Shown: positions 24,800 to 37,291, numbered from the stretch's first letter. The stretch is 64,000 bases of DNA from Pontederia crassipes (GCA_030549335.1 CM060193.1:47105391-47169390), one strand, 5' to 3'. Program-made: numbers and translations. The notes: generated by a model from the sequence alone, not told the origin.

Positions 24800-25855
24800 C
24801 TCCGTGTGTAGTTGATGCACGAAAAATCATGCATTCGTTTAGGCCTTAGGGTATTTAATTAGCATTTTAGGAAGTTTTGTATTTTAAAAAGGAGGTATTT
24901 GATTTATTTCTAGAAAATTACTTTTATATTTGATTTCTACTCAGATTTGAATATTTCTATGATATATAGGAAATCAAAACACCAAAGAAAATAGCCGAAA
25001 TAAACCAGATGGACGTCATAGATCGGCCATGGTCATGCCACAAAATAATCATGGTCATTCCTTCAAGTACAGACCATGCAATAAGCCTGCCTTCTGTCAC
25101 GATCGTGATGAATATCACGGTCATGTCTGATAAATACAAACATTCAAATTTTGGCAACACTCGATCACGATCGTGCCCGAGGGAATATTGATGCAATGAA
25201 AAAGATCAGGTTCGGTCACAATCGTGACGATAGGTAGTTGGTTACGGAGCAATGCTTATATACTTTTCGGATAGAGTTTCGTTCTTCTGCTAAGGATGAG
25301 GAAATCTATAAAAAAAGACAGAAAAGGACTGGGGAGAGGCATCCTTGAAGAATTGTTTTGAATGTCAATGAGAGGAGAAGTTCGTCTGCCAAAAACTCGA
25401 GAAAGATGTGCTCGCATCTACAAGAGTTATTGTTTTCTTTTCCTAAACATTTTTCATTAAATTTGTTGTTATTTATGTAATGGTGTTTTCTTAATATTAG
25501 TTTAATTTGAATCTTTAATAGTATTACAAGTTTGTGTTTAATGATTTCCTTTGATTCTATAAAGTTGATTGTTATCTAAGGAGGAGTAGTTAATTTCATA
25601 ATAGTTTCTATGATTGATTTTATTAAGGTGACTTGAAAAAATCCTTAATCATAATTCCAATTGAATGCATATTTTGATTAATTAAATAAGTTAAAAAATA
25701 AAAAAATTTATTCTAATTATTCTTAAGATAGTAGTTAAAACATGAAACACATTATTAATTGAACTTTAGTATTGATTCAGTTAATTCCAAGTTCATAAGT
25801 TCCATTGCATTTTAGTGGTATATATTAGGTGTATTAATCATTAAATCAGATTCCT
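24800..25855. mobile_element. LTR-like insertion inside the copia fossil
   Basis: Copia integrase-like sequence on both sides is separated by about 1.05 kb of unrelated sequence. The insert opens near GTTGATGCACGAAAAATCATGC, reminiscent of some gypsy LTR starts. It contains repeated CGATCGTG/CACGATCGTG motifs (25020-25230), a TATAAAAAAAGACAG patch and non-coding sequence. It may be a solo LTR, but clean ends and a target duplication were not found. Treated as a fossil. Confidence 0.4.
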
Positions 25856-27129
25856 GACATGTATAGCACATCTTGAAATATCATAATATTATCCTCAAGA
25901 TCCAGCCTATATGTCCCAACACTTTTAACATGTAGATAGGTGTTGTTCTCATGAACATCCTTTGTTTCCTTTTCTTTAGTTCTCTAAAGTCAGTCAATCT
26001 TCCTTGATCTTAGCAATGTGACGGTTTACTCCAAAATCAATCCACCATCCTTCATCATGCGTTGCTATAGCATTGCACTCTACAATTCTGTTGAACTTTG
26101 TCTTGCTCCTTTGTTCTGCTGCCCATTGCTTGTGGGCTATTAATTTTGTCTTCTTTTACCATGGGACAATTAGTCTTAAAATAACCAAAATTTTCACATA
26201 TGTCCACTAGCATCTTTTTGCCACCTTTAGTCTTCTACAATCTTTTGTTGGGCCAAGTTTCTTCCTCTAACAAACGTTAACCTCATCCTTTTGCGCAACT
26301 CGGATCTTCTCCTCGGTATCAAATATATCATTTTTTTTTTGCTTTCGCTTCACCATATCTAATTCAATGACCAAGATAGAAGGCAATTCGACTACTTGTT
26401 TAATAGATTCATTTGCACGAATGACAATCGTACTTACATCAAATATAGTTGATAAGTTGTTCAAGATAGAAGTTATTTGCAGTGAATCAGGTAAAGGACA
26501 CCTTACAATTTCTAAGTCATTGGCCAGCACTATTATTTTGTTAATGTGATTTGACATGTTTTCATCTACCCTCAAATTCATGTCCTTTTTAAGTGCATAC
26601 TTTTTTTAGAGCACTCTAAAAACCGTGAGTGCTTTTATAGGTCTTAAACATTATTAGATTATACTCCATATATATTAATACAAAGATACTAGCTTTATCA
26701 TCATTTTTCTCCTACTGTTAATTCATAGCCCTCTTATGATTGTTCACTTGTGATTTCTTTTGAAAGCTTCATAGTAGTGATGTAACGTCCCGAGATTTTT
26801 TTTTCTTTTGCCTGCCCAGAAGGCTATCTCGATGACGTTACTCAATTCTATATCTTGACTTTGACCAAACTTGCTTACATAAGCGGAAGACTAATTTATA
26901 ACATTTTATTACAATATGCGGAAGCTATTATACCATATCTAATACCCTATCGGTTAGGGTCCATGTCTATACAATAATTGGCCTTATATCCATGTGCATA
27001 TCATTTGTTAGAGGAGCCACCAATCGTCTCACCATCACCATCACTTGTATGGATTCAAATACAGGAGCAAAGCCCAATGAGATAACCCAGTACGTAGGGT
27101 CACCCATAACAATTATCAATATGAACCAT

Positions 27130-27850
27130 GGAACAATATCAACATTAGCATCAATTCTATCATTAAACAATTTATGATTGATCAGGACAACTATATATCA
27201 ATTAACAATAATCAATTGATCAATCAAACTAAATATCTATACCATTAATTATTGATGACCAGCATCCATTCAATTCAATTCGGTTATCTTAAATCAATTA
27301 TCAATTGGTCATAACTCAGTGAAGGTTATAATCAACAATTATCAATTATAAATTCTATGAACAATTTATCGATTCAATTATTCATCATTTACTATGAAGT
27401 GATTCAATTATCAATCAATCGCTAGAGCGAAATCAATTATCTATTCACCACTATGGCGCAAATTCGATTATCTCATTTATATTCAATAATAATTGTCAGC
27501 TCAATATCAATTACCTTTAATCAATCATCCATTGGTCATAGATCAGTTAAGGCCACAATTTGACAATTAATAATTGATCAATTTTCAATTGGCCAAAGGT
27601 CAATGAAGGTCACAATAATAATTATCAATTCGATACTATTAATAATTTATCAATTCATTTATCAGACACAAAGCCTGCAATTTATTATCCATCAGCCATA
27701 AGGACGCAATTTAATTATCCAATAGCCACAAGGGCGAAATTGATAATCTATCAACCACTAGGACAAAATCAATTGTCCATCAGCCACTAGGGTGCAATTC
27801 AATTAATAATTCAATTATCAATTCAGTTCAATTCAATTATCAATTCAATC
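27130..27850. repeat. Degenerate CAATTATCAATT-type repeat zone in the long LTR
   Basis: Within the 3.1-kb LTR this stretch repeatedly uses short blocks such as TCAATTATCAATT, ATTGGTCATA, and GCCACAAGGGCG/GCCACTAGGG spaced tens of bases apart. It looks like decayed tandem repeats that grade into the 36-bp array that follows. Confidence 0.6.
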
Positions 27851-27969
27851 TTTGGATTTACGATCAACCCTTTCGGGCGCAATAAGAGAGCTTCATATTA
27901 TTAAGAGACACCATGCCACTTTAATCAATAAGTTTGAATATGATGGGGGACGAAGGATCACACCAAAAC

Positions 27970-28315
27970 AGTTAGCTCGAGAACCCTATCAACCCGAAGG
28001 CGCAATTAGCCCGAAAGCCCTATCAACCCGAAGGCGCAATATCAGCCCGAAGGTCCCATCAGTCCGAAGGCGCAATATTAACTCGAAGGCCCTATCAGCC
28101 CGAATGCGCAATATTAGCTCGAAAGCCCTATCAGCTCGAATGTGAAATTAGCCCGAAGGACCCATTAACCCGAAGGCGCAATATTAGCCCGAATGCCCTA
28201 TCAGTCTGAAGGTGCAATATTAGCCCGAAGGCCCTATCAACCCGAAGGCGCAATATTAGTTCGAAAGCCCTATCAGCCCAAAGACGCAGTTAGCCCGAAG
28301 GCCCTATCAGTTCCA
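27970..28315. repeat. 36-bp minisatellite array in the long LTR
   Basis: About nine to ten imperfect copies of a 36-bp unit are built around two CCCGAAGG cores, one preceded by CCCTATCA and the other by GCGCAATATTAG. The array is GC-richer than its surroundings. Some units are shortened by a few bases. A plus-strand frame through it gives a periodic SPKALS/RRRNI-like peptide, which simply reflects a unit length divisible by three. Confidence 0.85.
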
Positions 28316-31300
28316 GTGGCAATCAGTAGACAATGACACAATAAATTTTTAACTTTTATCTCAATTACCTAAGATATCTATCTTTAACCATTATCTTAGG
28401 TTAAACTTGACCAAATCAGAAAATCACTCTACCGATATATTAATCAATGGTATGATCAGATATGATAATGATCAATCAGATAGGATAGCAATGTGATTAG
28501 AATCAATCAATAATAAGGTCAGATCAATACCATAATCAATATCATGATTGGGTGTAATGACAATAATAATAATCAATATGATGGCAATCTGATCGGGTAT
28601 GATCATATAAAATCAAAGATGTTAATCAAATGATTGACGATGATTAACAATTTTAACTATTCAAATAAACTATAAATCAATATGTTTTCTATTCCAGAAC
28701 ATGATCTGCATCGGTCATTACTCGGGCCATGTTAAATGAAACCCGGACCGTGTCAAACAGAACTCGAGTCAGATTCTGTCACCATTATGAATTGTGTTTC
28801 CGACATAATTTTTGGCAATCATATCTATGTCTTTCGATATGTAATCGATGCAAATAATATATAATTTATGTATAATGGAAAAGAGTCCTGCGGTCCATGT
28901 CGTGAAAAATCGACGACATGAGGATCCCCCTACGTACCTTAAGTTGGTTGAAAAATCAACTATGTTCCTATTATCTATGGACAACACGTACGTCACGACT
29001 TTGGCCGACAATTCCTCCCTATTGACGTTTAGAAACTTTTGGTTACCACTTGAATCTTGTTGTCTTCTGTCGGGGCTTCAAAATGGTATATCACACGCGT
29101 TCTCAAGTGCCTCGATTTGTGAGAAAATGAAGGAGAAAGAGAGGCTCTTGTGTAGAATTTTTGTGGAGACAAATCATACTTTCTCGCCACTCTTTAGGTC
29201 CTATTTATAGCTCCCAACTAGAGTTTTTGACTCCTATTGAACCTTGGACTATTTCTCCATCAATTATGACCATCCATCATTATTTATCATCTCTTAAATA
29301 TTCAGATTTAATTAAATCCGAATTTCACTAATTATTTAATAATCATACTTATAAAAAGTCCATCTCTAATCAAATTCCATTTTATCTCCTCCATAATTTT
29401 TCTCAATCAAACTCTATCTCCATCTTTTATTAATAACTTATGTTAACCAAACTATACCTTTATTTTATCTTTTTATTTCTTTCTTTTATCTAATTTTCGG
29501 AATTATTTAATTTCATAATAATTTATCATCTAATTTTCGAATTAAATAATAATAAATATTATTTTAATGGCTGAAATATTTTTAAGCCATAAAACTCTCA
29601 ATTCTATTCTATGTGGGAGTCCTATGTCCATTAATAAATCTTTTGGATCTCAAATCAAAATTGAAATCCATAATCTCAGTCTAATCACAATTCCTGCTCC
29701 CATTAGGATTTAACTTTCTTTCTTTTCCTTTTTTTCTTTCTAATCATACTTTTAATCCTACTCTAATTCTAAATTCTTCTCCAAGTAGGAGTACTTTTTA
29801 CTTATATTCATATTTCATTTCCAATTACATTCCTATTCCTTCTCAAATTCATCAAGGATTCTAATTAACTTATGAAATTACTATATTGCCCTTGATAAAA
29901 TCTTGGGGTGTTACATAATAACCTCCTTAAAAATAAACTCATCCTCGAGTTTACGAAGGAGAATTTGACCAATCCCGTCGATAACATTCTTAGAAGGAAT
30001 ATGGATACTTAACTATATGATAAATCTTTTTCTTCATCAATCCAATTTCTATTATAATTATTTGTCATTTATTCCATAACAAAAATATTTCCTGCAATGA
30101 ATTCTTTATAAGACATGACTTTTGGACTACCTATATATCATGAGCATTGAGGCATAATTATATGTGTCCATTCTGGACTTATAGGTAGTATATCTAACTA
30201 TTAAATTGTTATTCTTTTCTAAGCTTACGATTAGGAATCCATTGAGGTCTCCCTTAATTCATTATTTGATGATAAACTTCATACTTTACTTATTGTGTTG
30301 ACCCCACTTCTATATCAATCTATGACGCCTTAAGGATAACATCATGCAATGTACAATTCTTCTATTTGGGGATAACCTCCTTAGGGCTTTGGTTATTCTA
30401 CCTTAGAATAACCTCCTTAGAACTTTGGTTATTCTTTCCGTAATAACTTCCTTAAGCATTTCCTTATACCATCAATGAAATCATTCTATTTCCATTATCT
30501 AAGAATTTAGGTTGTCCCTTACTTTATCCATAATCTTGAAGGCACTATATTTTATATAGTAATTTATCTACATAAGCTAATCATGGTTCAGAAAACTTAC
30601 TTGACCCTTTCTTGATGACGTGGTGGATGCTCATGACATGTGCACATGGACTCTATTCTATTAGAGACAACTAAGAAGTGTCTCTCATTAGGCTCTGATA
30701 CATTTGTAACGTCCCGAGATTTTTTTTTCTTTTGCCTGCCTAGAAGGCTATCTCGGCGACGCCACTCAATTCTATACCTTGACTTTGACCAAACTTGCTT
30801 ACATAAGCGGAAGACTAATTTATAACATTTTATTACAATATGCGGAAGCTATTATACCATATCTAATACCCTGTGAGTTAGAGCCCACGTCTATATAATA
30901 ATAGACCATATATCCATGTGCATATCATCCGTCAAAGGAGCCACCAACCGTCTCACCATCGCCATCACCATCACATATATGGATCCAAATACAAGGGCAA
31001 AGCCCAATGAGATAACTCAGTACGTAGGGTCACCCATAACAATTATCAATATAAACCATAGAACAATATCAATATTAGTATCAATTCTATCATTAAACAA
31101 TTATGTATAAACAATTTATGATTGATCAGGACAACTATATATCAATTAACAATAATCAATTGATCAATCAAAATTGAAATTCATAATCTCAATCTAATTA
31201 CAATTCCTACTCCCATTAGGATTTAACTTTCTTTCTTTTCCTTTTTTTTCTTTCTAATCATACTTTTAATCCTACTCTAATTCTAAATTATTCTCCAAGT

Positions 31301-31560
31301 AGGAGTACTTTTTACTTCTATTCATATTTCATTTCCAATTACATTCCTATTCCTTCTCAAATTCCCCTTTTGATCATCTTGAATTCATCAAGAATTCTAA
31401 TTAACTTATGAAATTACTATATTGCCCTTGATGAAATCTTGGGGTGTTACAAGTGACTTCCAAGTAGGTATGAAGGTTCTCACGAACTAGCTCATATCAA
31501 ATTTTTTCGGCTCCATGATGACTTCAAGTATCCTAGTTTGGATAGTTCGGCGACAATGAA

Positions 31561-32157
31561 TTTTGACATTTTATAAATAAAAAATTTAAAAAATTACAAT
31601 CCACAATATTTCAACGATACAACAAGAAAAATTATAAGATTAAAATCTACGACAATTTTTTAAAAATAAATGTTGTTGTAACAATATTGTTCCCATTATA
31701 TATATTAATAATGCGATAAAATTATAAATTCAGCAATCAAATATTTAAAATATTTTCTGGGAATGTAGCATATTAATATTGAAATTTCCAAATTAAATGA
31801 TGAATTTGCTTTCCTAGATTAATCAAATATTAATTTTCAGAAAAAAAAATCTGGAAACTTAATGTCAATCCAATAATAACTTTAATAATAGGATAACCAA
31901 AATAAATTTTATAACTTTCAACGCCCAAAATCAATTAATGCGAAAATATTGATAAAATTTTAGAAATCATATTATAATCTAAAAAACAATAAATTTATGC
32001 TAACTTTTCAGGAAATTAATACAATAATCCAATTTAAATAATATCAAATATTAAGAATATTTCATATATCAGTTTGAATAAAATTGAATTAGTTTAATTT
32101 AGTTTGTTCGGATTAAATTTGGGTTATTAATAATCTGAAAAAAAAATATGAGAACAA
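31561..32157. other. AT-rich intergenic sequence, nothing recognised
   Basis: Poly-A/T-rich sequence between the copia fossil and the first Helitron start. No open frame of note, no inverted or tandem repeat seen. Confidence 0.6.
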
Positions 32158-33280
32158 TCTATATTATATTAAAGAGAGAGTACTTTGCATGAGAAAATGA
32201 TATTTAGCATAACATTATATTGACAAGTGTCCAAGCAAGAAAATTTTGTTATAATTATCTTTGTTAATTATATAATTTATAATTTTATTAGAGTAGTGGA
32301 TAATAACTATCCCTAACCATCCAATAGACATAATGGTATTTAATAATTAATAAATTATTTAATATTTTTTATTATTATTGAAGCTATTAAATAAATCTAA
32401 TTTTAATATAAATTAACAGCCATATATATATATATGTATGCTATATAAAAACCAAAGTAATCTCACTTTATGTCTATATATTATTACATTGAGGAAATAC
32501 TAAGCATGAAGAAAATGATACTTGGTAAATGTGTTAACCCTTCCATATCCTCAAGTAACAATTGATTAAAAATAATAATAATTCATTTTTTATGGATTGT
32601 TAGAAGCGTGGAGAAAATACTATTTGGCAAATGCATAAATCCATCACACGTATTCAAAAAATAATTATGTTTAACTTAAACATGTTATTTGAATATACAA
32701 CTGCAGTAATTAGTTATGCTAACACCGTTCATATGAAAGCAGTTCATGTAACTACTACCCTTATAGACACCTACATAAAGAGATGGTGGCACATTTGTTG
32801 AACTTTGTATTGCTGGATCTGGAGTTTAATACGAGGCCAAAGTCATGTTGGGAAGTGTGAGTAATTCATTGATTTGATATATTTTTGCAATATTTATCTA
32901 TGTGCACAAACTAGATTTGCTATTTTAATGTGTAGGCATTTTATAAAGTGGCACATTTTCTGAAGTGTGATGTGCTTCGGTGGAGCTTAATATAATGTCA
33001 AAGTCATGCTACAATGTAAGGTATTTTGGATGCTAAAGCCATATCGAATTTTCGTCTTATGAATGCCGTCCAAAATTTGGAATGAAGAATAATTGTACAA
33101 TTCGTTGTGCGATATTTCTGATATACATTTATATTCATTGATACTAGAGCCTAAAAAAACTTTTATATTGTATTTAACTTTTTTGTAAATGTATAAAGTT
33201 TTCTTCTTTTGTACCTTTAATTATAAAAAAAATAATATTCATGATGTTATGTCAACATAGTACTGTTTTATATATAGATA

Positions 33281-33316
<36 letters not shown>

Positions 33317-35166
33317 ATCATATTTTTCGGGCTTTGAAGTATGGACTATATGCATTTGTAGTCCTGAATATTGATGGGTCTAGACGGAAAAAAAATAAAT
33401 TAAAGTTGTAGAAAAAGTATTAATATAAAATTAAAAAACTTATAGGTGTAATAAACATAAAAAAATGATATAAACCAACCAAAAGAATAACTATAGTTAA
33501 ATAATAATAAATTTCATTAATAATTCATTACAGTATGAAAATATTGAAATGAAATATAGGTTTACATTATAATTGGTAAAATATAATATCTGTAAATTAT
33601 TACTATATTAAAAGAATAATTTCATACAAAGAGAATAAATATTCACATTATATTTAAATAAGAATACTTTTTCTAATAATAAATGATTATATCTAATAAG
33701 TTATTGATGAAAATTATTTATCTGCATATTTATGTATATCTATCTATATCTATGCTACTATTGGCATCAATGAGTGTTGACAAAAATATTAATTATAAAT
33801 TTAATAAAGTATCAATTATGATTATAAAATATGATAATTATATAATAACAATGTAGTTTTATTATCTATAGAGTTATATAACTATACGTCTTTCTATTTA
33901 CACAGTTATACAAGTATAATTAATAACATAATCATGATTGGGAATATTTTTTTAGAACATAGTAAATAAATAAATAATAATAATCATATAGAAATAATAT
34001 AAACGGTTTGTTAAAACCAATTATAAATATAGATTATATTATTAATCTATATATTATATTAAAGAGAAGAAATTGACATTTGGCACATGCAGGAGGTGGC
34101 ACATGTTCATATCCAAATAATCAGTATTTTGAACACTTGATAATGGTAGTTATTTGATTTCAATATACTCATTAGGCAACTGAAAGAAAAAAAAATATGA
34201 TAATTTAAAAATATTAAACAAATGGTTTGATTAATGACTCGCTTGGCATCATCCAGGTGCTTTCAAATTATTTGAATAATGAACTAATCAAATACATTAT
34301 TGAAGTAACTAAATAAAATAAATATACACCTATTAGGTAACTGATAGATAAAAAAATATACACATGAATGTGCCCAAAATTGAAAAGAAAAGTTAATACT
34401 ATATTACATTCAGTTAATAAAATAAAAAACTATTGATTTGATTTATTTTCATATAAGAGGCAGTTGTAACAATTGACATATATGATTTATTTCATCTTCT
34501 GGTATCAAAATATGATAAATGATTTCGATAATTAAAAAAAAACTAAAAAGTTGTTGTAAGTGAATCAAAATAAATATACACCCAAGAGGTAACTACTAGA
34601 TTAAAAGAACTTACATAAAAACGCAAAAAAAAAGTTAATACTATATTACATTTTATTAATAATATAAAATCTATCTAATTTTTTATATGTGAGTTATATA
34701 TCAATAGAAATATATGTCTTATTTAATCTTAGATTACCATAATTGTTAATTAATAAAAATAAATCTATATACAAAGATCAAATCAAAAAATTGAAAATTT
34801 TATTTTGCATTTTTCTAAATCATTATTTTTTCAGAAAGTAATAGTTATTTATTTCATAAATAAAAAGTTAATCATATAATTCTTATATCGAATTCTTTAA
34901 CTTATATTAATGATATTCAATCAAGTTAACTAATTATATGATCATTTGAGAGAATATAATGTGCTGGGTAGACTAAAAATGAGAAGACTTTATTCTTTGT
35001 TATTTCAAACAGAACAGACAATGGATTAAGAATTAACCCTAAACATATATATATTATATATTAAATATTAGTTTTTTAAAAATTAATAATTATTTATATT
35101 AAATTAAATTTTAATTAATATATCATTATTTTTTATGGCCCGCACATCGTGCAAGATATATACTAG
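32158..35166 (+). mobile_element. Non-autonomous Helitron(s), plus orientation
   Basis: A Helitron-like 5' end (A|TCTATATTATATTAAAGAG) begins at 32158. The 3' end is CTAG at 35163-35166 followed by T, preceded about 12 bases earlier by a small hairpin (GCAC-ATC-GTGC). A second, near-identical 5' end (TCTATATATTATATTAAAG) begins at 34046. This could therefore be one 3-kb element, or a 1.1-kb copy nested at the 3' part of an older one. There is no Rep/helicase coding sequence. The body is AT-rich and includes a (TA)n tract near 33285-33312. Confidence 0.6.
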
Positions 35167-35500
35167 TTGTGTTAAAAAGACTTTCTAGACATATGGGCCG
35201 AAAGCTTATTAACAAATGCGTTATAAACCTGCCAAAAAAAGAAAGGGCGAGATTTAATCATATAGGGGTCGTTTGATTGCAGATAAAGTAAGGAATACAT
35301 ACATATTGTGATGAGTATCGTCAAACAGGTAGGAGAATAAAAATATAATGATGAAAATGCATTTTAGATGAAACCACCTTGAAAGTCGTGATACCACTAT
35401 TATATTCTTGCAAGTGAAATTTGTATTCCATCAAAATAAAAGAATACATATATTTTCATTTTTTATCATTTCTTTTATTTTTTATAATTTAACCATATAT
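35167..35500. other. Intergenic sequence, possible MITE end
   Basis: Contains a GGGGTCGTTTGATTGCAG stretch (35265-35282), a wording common at ends of hAT-like MITEs, but no partner end was found. Otherwise nothing recognised. Confidence 0.35.
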
Positions 35501-35518
35501 TATTATATGAAATAACTT

Positions 35519-36535
35519 AGTTAACTTTCTCGTTAATTTTTTTATGAAATAACCAAACTACCCTTCCCTCATATCATCTAATATTGTAAAATATAAAAAA
35601 TATATATTATAAAATGAAAAAAGTGTGTCTCACCGGTGGGGGGCGTCGCCCCCCTCTCTGACGTCGAAATCGCGAGGGCGCCCCCCTTCCGTCGTCGCCG
35701 ATATCGCAGAAGGGAGGGGTGTCGCGGGGCGAGGGGACACCCTCTCTACAATCTCATCGTAAACGACGAGATTGCGAGGAAGGGGGCGACACCCCTCCCC
35801 TCTGCGATCTCGTCGTCGGCTAGACATGGAGCAACTCATCTCCTCGATTGAGATGTCACCTCCTCCAGCTTCCGTGTTGATGACGGCCGCTGCGACACTG
35901 CTCTTGACATCTTCGACCAATTCCATCTCCTCGTCCTCCACCATCTCGTCAACGGCCTCGTGCTTGCAAAACTCATCCACCCCATGTCCTCATCGCGGCA
36001 GATGCTCTTTGACGCCCCTGCGACACTCGCTGATGAGAATCTGAAGGTGGCCAACGCAAGTATCCTTGCGTTAAAGGATGTCGCAAACCCCCAGGAGACC
36101 CGGAGCAGCGGCTCACGACAATGATGGTTTCTGCACTCGTCTCTTGCCTCAATTCTCCGTCGTCGACGTCGCCGACCTCGAAGCTCTGCAGCATGGAGCA
36201 CTTCATTGCTACTCGAGCTTTCCTCCTGCTTCGAAGTCGGCACCAAAGATGAGCGGAGCATCCACATCCTCGACTTTGAAGTCGGCCAGGGCGACCAAGG
36301 AGATTTTATTTTTATAATATATTATTTTATATTTTATAAGGGAAGGGTAGTTTGGTCATTTCATAAAATTAAAAAAATGAAAATTAGCGGGAAAGTTAAC
36401 AAAGATTAACGGATGGACTTAAGTGAAAAAAGCGTCGTAGTTTAGAGGATGTCAGCAAAATATTCAAATGTCGTTAGTAGGCGCGGAAAAAGTTCATAGT
36501 TCATGAGAGGTCAGCGAAAAAAAACCTTATAACTA
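35519..36535. mobile_element. Mutator-like element carrying a host gene fragment (Pack-MULE-like)
   Basis: A block at 35519-35575 (GTTAACTTTCTCGTTAAT, then ATGAAATAACC and AAACTACCCTTCCCT) recurs inverted at about 36336-36400. The right terminus extends further to about 36535 (reverse complement reads GGTTTTTTTTCGCTGACC). The left terminus lacks that outer part, so one end is truncated or replaced. The interior (35636-36305) is GC-rich with GGGGGCGTCGCCCCC-like stretches, similar in style to the element at 351-6789, and carries a GRAS gene fragment. There is no transposase. Confidence 0.6.
35850..36305 (+). pseudogene. Captured GRAS-domain (scarecrow-like 8 type) gene fragment
   Basis: GRAS proteins are plant transcriptional regulators. 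Three pieces occur in the right order on the plus strand but in different frames. First, RQMLFDAPATLADENLKVAN leads to DVANPQE (about 35995-36095). Next is DPEQRLTTMMVSALVSCLN followed by CSMEHFIAT (about 36095-36215). Last is LLELSSCFEVG, then the VHIID-like core SIHILDFEVGQGDQ (about 36210-36300). This matches the SCL8-type order of leucine-rich region, EH-ATQLLYELSPCF block and VHIID motif, though the stretch normally between the last two is missing. Frame changes and the missing parts mean it cannot make a GRAS protein. It lies wholly between the inverted repeats of the Mutator-like element, so capture by transduplication is the simplest reading. Confidence 0.7.
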
Positions 36536-36599
36536 TTCAAAATGGTTCGTTGACGCATAATTCATTTTTTTGGGTTACCCCCATGTGGGATAATGTTGG

Positions 36600-36800
36600 T
36601 GATCCAATCCACACGACGTGAACGATTAATACGTACTGTTCATAGATTAGAGGTCGGTCTATCATCCAGCCCAACTCTCTCGGCCGACACCGAGATATGA
36701 TACGAGTGTAAGAAAATGAAAGTGGAATAGCTTTTGAGGAATCTCAACTGATGAATCATACTAAAGGATCCTCGTCCTTCTTATAGGTGCACACATCCAC
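36600..36800. repeat. LTR fragment related to 22230-22330
   Basis: AAAGTGGAATAGCTTTTG, a GATGAATCATA block and AAGGATCCTC are shared with 22250-22320. The piece ends where a CACTA-type terminus begins at 36801. Fossil fragment. Confidence 0.6.
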
Positions 36801-37040
36801 CACTATAAGCAAAAGCCATACAGACATACTATTTTTTACGGTCGCATATCCTTTGAATTTTTCACGGCCTTTTGACGATTGGCGAATCCTTAAGAAGAAG
36901 AGACAAAAAAAATCGGTGGTGACAACCGTCAAATCTTTTGACAGTCCAAAAATTGTCGAAAGTTTGAGCTGGCAGAGCCATCAAAACTTTTGACGGATAA
37001 CATCCATTAGAACTTTCGACGACTGCAACCATCAAAATTC
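36801..37040 (+). mobile_element. CACTA (En/Spm-type) element terminal fragment
   Basis: Starts CACTATAAGCAAAA and is followed by several sub-terminal repeats built on CTTTTGACGG/GTCAAATCTTTTGAC in both orientations (about 36860-37040), as expected for CACTA ends. No matching opposite end and no transposase were seen in the window, so it is a fragment. It directly abuts an LTR fragment, which it appears to have interrupted. Confidence 0.55.
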
Positions 37041-37291
37041 AAATTTAATATATTATATAAAGATATTTGATCTCCCGATGCTTATTATATAATATTATGA
37101 TCGTTTCAACGGTCTAGTTAGGGGTGAAAGTAGTTCGGGTTAGGTCGGATTTTCGGTTCAAAAAAACCCATTTTTTGGATTGATTTTTTAAATTAAAAAA
37201 CCACCCTAAAATCATTTTAAAAAATAAAACCATCCTCTAGCAGTTTGATCTTTTCGGATGATTTTTTCGGACCCCTACTTTTATATAATTG

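Larger units (their letters stand above)
26776..31456 (-). mobile_element. Fossil gypsy-type element with long, unequal LTRs and 5-bp TSD
   Basis: The LTRs are 26781-29915 (about 3.1 kb) and 30705-31451 (about 0.75 kb). They share both ends: TGTAACGTCCCGAG on the left and GGGGTGTTACA on the right, as read on the plus strand. The 5-mer AGTGA flanks both sides (26776-26780 and 31452-31456). On the minus strand a tRNA-Met-like primer site (TGTATCAGAGCC, about 30691-30702) lies inside the right LTR and a purine tract (AAGGAGGTTAT) inside the left, so it reads leftwards. The internal region is only about 790 bp and has no coding capacity I can see, so the copy is non-autonomous or a remnant. The TGTAACACCCC start on the minus strand is common in plant gypsy LTRs. 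It sits in the gag end of the second copia fossil. Confidence 0.8.
22230..31560 (-). mobile_element. Second fossil Ty1/copia element, interrupted by insertions
   Basis: The minus strand carries copia-type pieces in element order from right to left: a gag domain (about 26267-26580), a pre-integrase/integrase region (about 24400-24760 and 25860-25990), a reverse transcriptase patch with a SIRT and MDV-like block (about 23600-23800), and an RNase H end near 22700-22800. An LTR-like stretch lies at about 22230-22440. Related fragments occur at about 36600-36800 and 53800-53960. Two younger insertions split it: an LTR-like block at about 24800-25855 and the long-LTR element at 26781-31451. Coding sequence is broken many times, so the copy is old. 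No clear right LTR was found. Confidence 0.65.

Noticed and set aside
27852-28145. Repetitive 97-residue protein
   Set aside because: It is the translation of a 36-bp minisatellite inside an LTR and would have no independent start or promoter.
27970-28315. CRISPR-like array
   Set aside because: Units are contiguous with no unique spacers, in a plant LTR. It is a minisatellite.
35630-36267. Minus-strand frames of 116 and 143 residues in the GC-rich element
   Set aside because: The plus strand holds clear GRAS blocks, so the minus frames are shadows.
37120-37285. Possible tiny hAT MITE (AGGGGTGAAAGTAG and a mirrored ACCCCTACTTTT)
   Set aside because: The similarity of the ends covers only about 10 bp and no 8-bp flanking duplication is visible. 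The right part also looks like a Helitron start.
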